A DNA stretch of 25,420 nt, taken from contig CAYGZL010000152.1 in assembly GCA_964354345.1 (NCBI GenBank), positions 1-25,420 of the forward strand, written 5' to 3'. The notes beneath the pieces are model-generated. The model made no database searches and was not told where the DNA came from. It worked only from the letters and a program-made list of their open reading frames with translations. Origin of the DNA: CAYGZL01 sp964354345 (GTDB taxonomy: Bacteria; Chloroflexota; Anaerolineae; Anaerolineales; UBA4823). This document shows positions 25,091-25,420 of this stretch, piece after piece. The first letter of the stretch is position 1. Each line of letters opens with the position of its first letter. The position numbers and the translations under genes were made by a program.

Positions 25091-25420
25091 CACCCAGCAT
25101 GGGCGCTGACTAGCGGGTGAAAGACCCGTACGGAGGTTGGTTGCACCAACCGTTAGCCAAAGGCAAGGGCGATGTCGCGAGACAGGGTCTGGAGGAAGCC
25201 GGAGGCAAACCTGCGACTTGAGGAACACGAACCCTATCAGAGGCAGTGAGGCTGGGCGAGTTGGCACATAACAACAAAGCCCGAAGCGACCAAGAGCCGA
25301 AGCAGTAAATGGGGCAAGGATGCAGAGAAAGCCAGCGTTCTTACCTGGGGAGACCTGCCGCCAGGCTGTGAAAGCAGTAAACCTGACTGAGAAGCCAGGC
25401 AGAGGTGGCAGGGGTCGGCA
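25086..25420 (+). mobile_element. Group II intron, 5' ribozyme part (class C-like), continues past window
   Basis: The sequence starts with the group II 5' boundary pattern GTGTG (25086-25090) and continues with domain I features. There are stem-forming segments such as GCGGGTGAAAGACCCG and GGTTGGTTGCACCAACC, and later the GAAAGCCAGCGTTCTTACC and ACCTGGGGAGACCTG segments typical of bacterial intron RNAs upstream of their reverse transcriptase gene. No protein is coded here. The 5' end lies directly after the T-run of a terminator hairpin, the preferred site of class C introns. The maturase and domains V-VI must lie beyond the window. The intron boundary is judged by eye and may be off by a few bases. 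Confidence 0.8.

Overview
The window most likely comes from a Chloroflexota bacterium of the Anaerolineae type. This is an inference from three things: a heliorhodopsin in a monoderm-like gene set, F420 and photolyase genes side by side, and a secreted subtilase with a C-terminal tail of the kind common in that phylum. No rRNA or other marker fixes the taxonomy. The region looks like an accessory island. Relics of large serine recombinases lie at 1-987 and about 20255-21420. The right-hand relic stops exactly at the 3' end of a tRNA-Ser gene whose own 3' part looks damaged. Beyond the tRNAs, codon use changes to a C/T-rich style (ctc, ccc, tcc) in a MurJ-like flippase and a secreted protease, which I read as host backbone.

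Layout. 1-987: C-terminal part of a serine recombinase, ending at a bidirectional terminator. 1094-5660: a TetR regulator divergent from an operon with an epoxide-hydrolase-like enzyme, an HXXEE-type membrane protein, two unknown small membrane proteins and a broken ClC channel gene. A 29-bp operator-like palindrome covers the -10 box of the operon. 5706-8330, minus strand: an AbiEii nucleotidyltransferase toxin with its overlapping partner gene, then an AbiEi antitoxin pseudogene carrying one frameshift and one stop, with related palindromes nearby. 8785-11481: a PerR-type Fur regulator followed by catalase-peroxidase KatG, with Fur-box-like palindromes before each.

11864-20189: twelve same-strand genes, often overlapping or closely spaced. 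They encode a SOUL heme-binding protein, DUF2177, heliorhodopsin, a DUF1295 reductase-like membrane protein, a truncated SRPBCC gene, a Rieske oxygenase that lacks one cluster cysteine, a photolyase, an F420/PPOX-fold protein, a TspO-like protein, DegV, a DUF1475-like protein and an unknown membrane protein. The common theme is light, tetrapyrroles, flavin/deazaflavin redox and DNA photorepair. Together with PerR-KatG it reads as a light and oxidative stress module. This is the most interesting system in the window.

21421-25420: tRNA-Ser(GCU) and tRNA-Ser(UGA) on the minus strand, an AACGTT-rich repeat region, murJ, the subtilase, an intrinsic terminator, and the 5' part of a group II intron placed directly after the terminator T-run, as class C introns do. 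The intron runs off the window.
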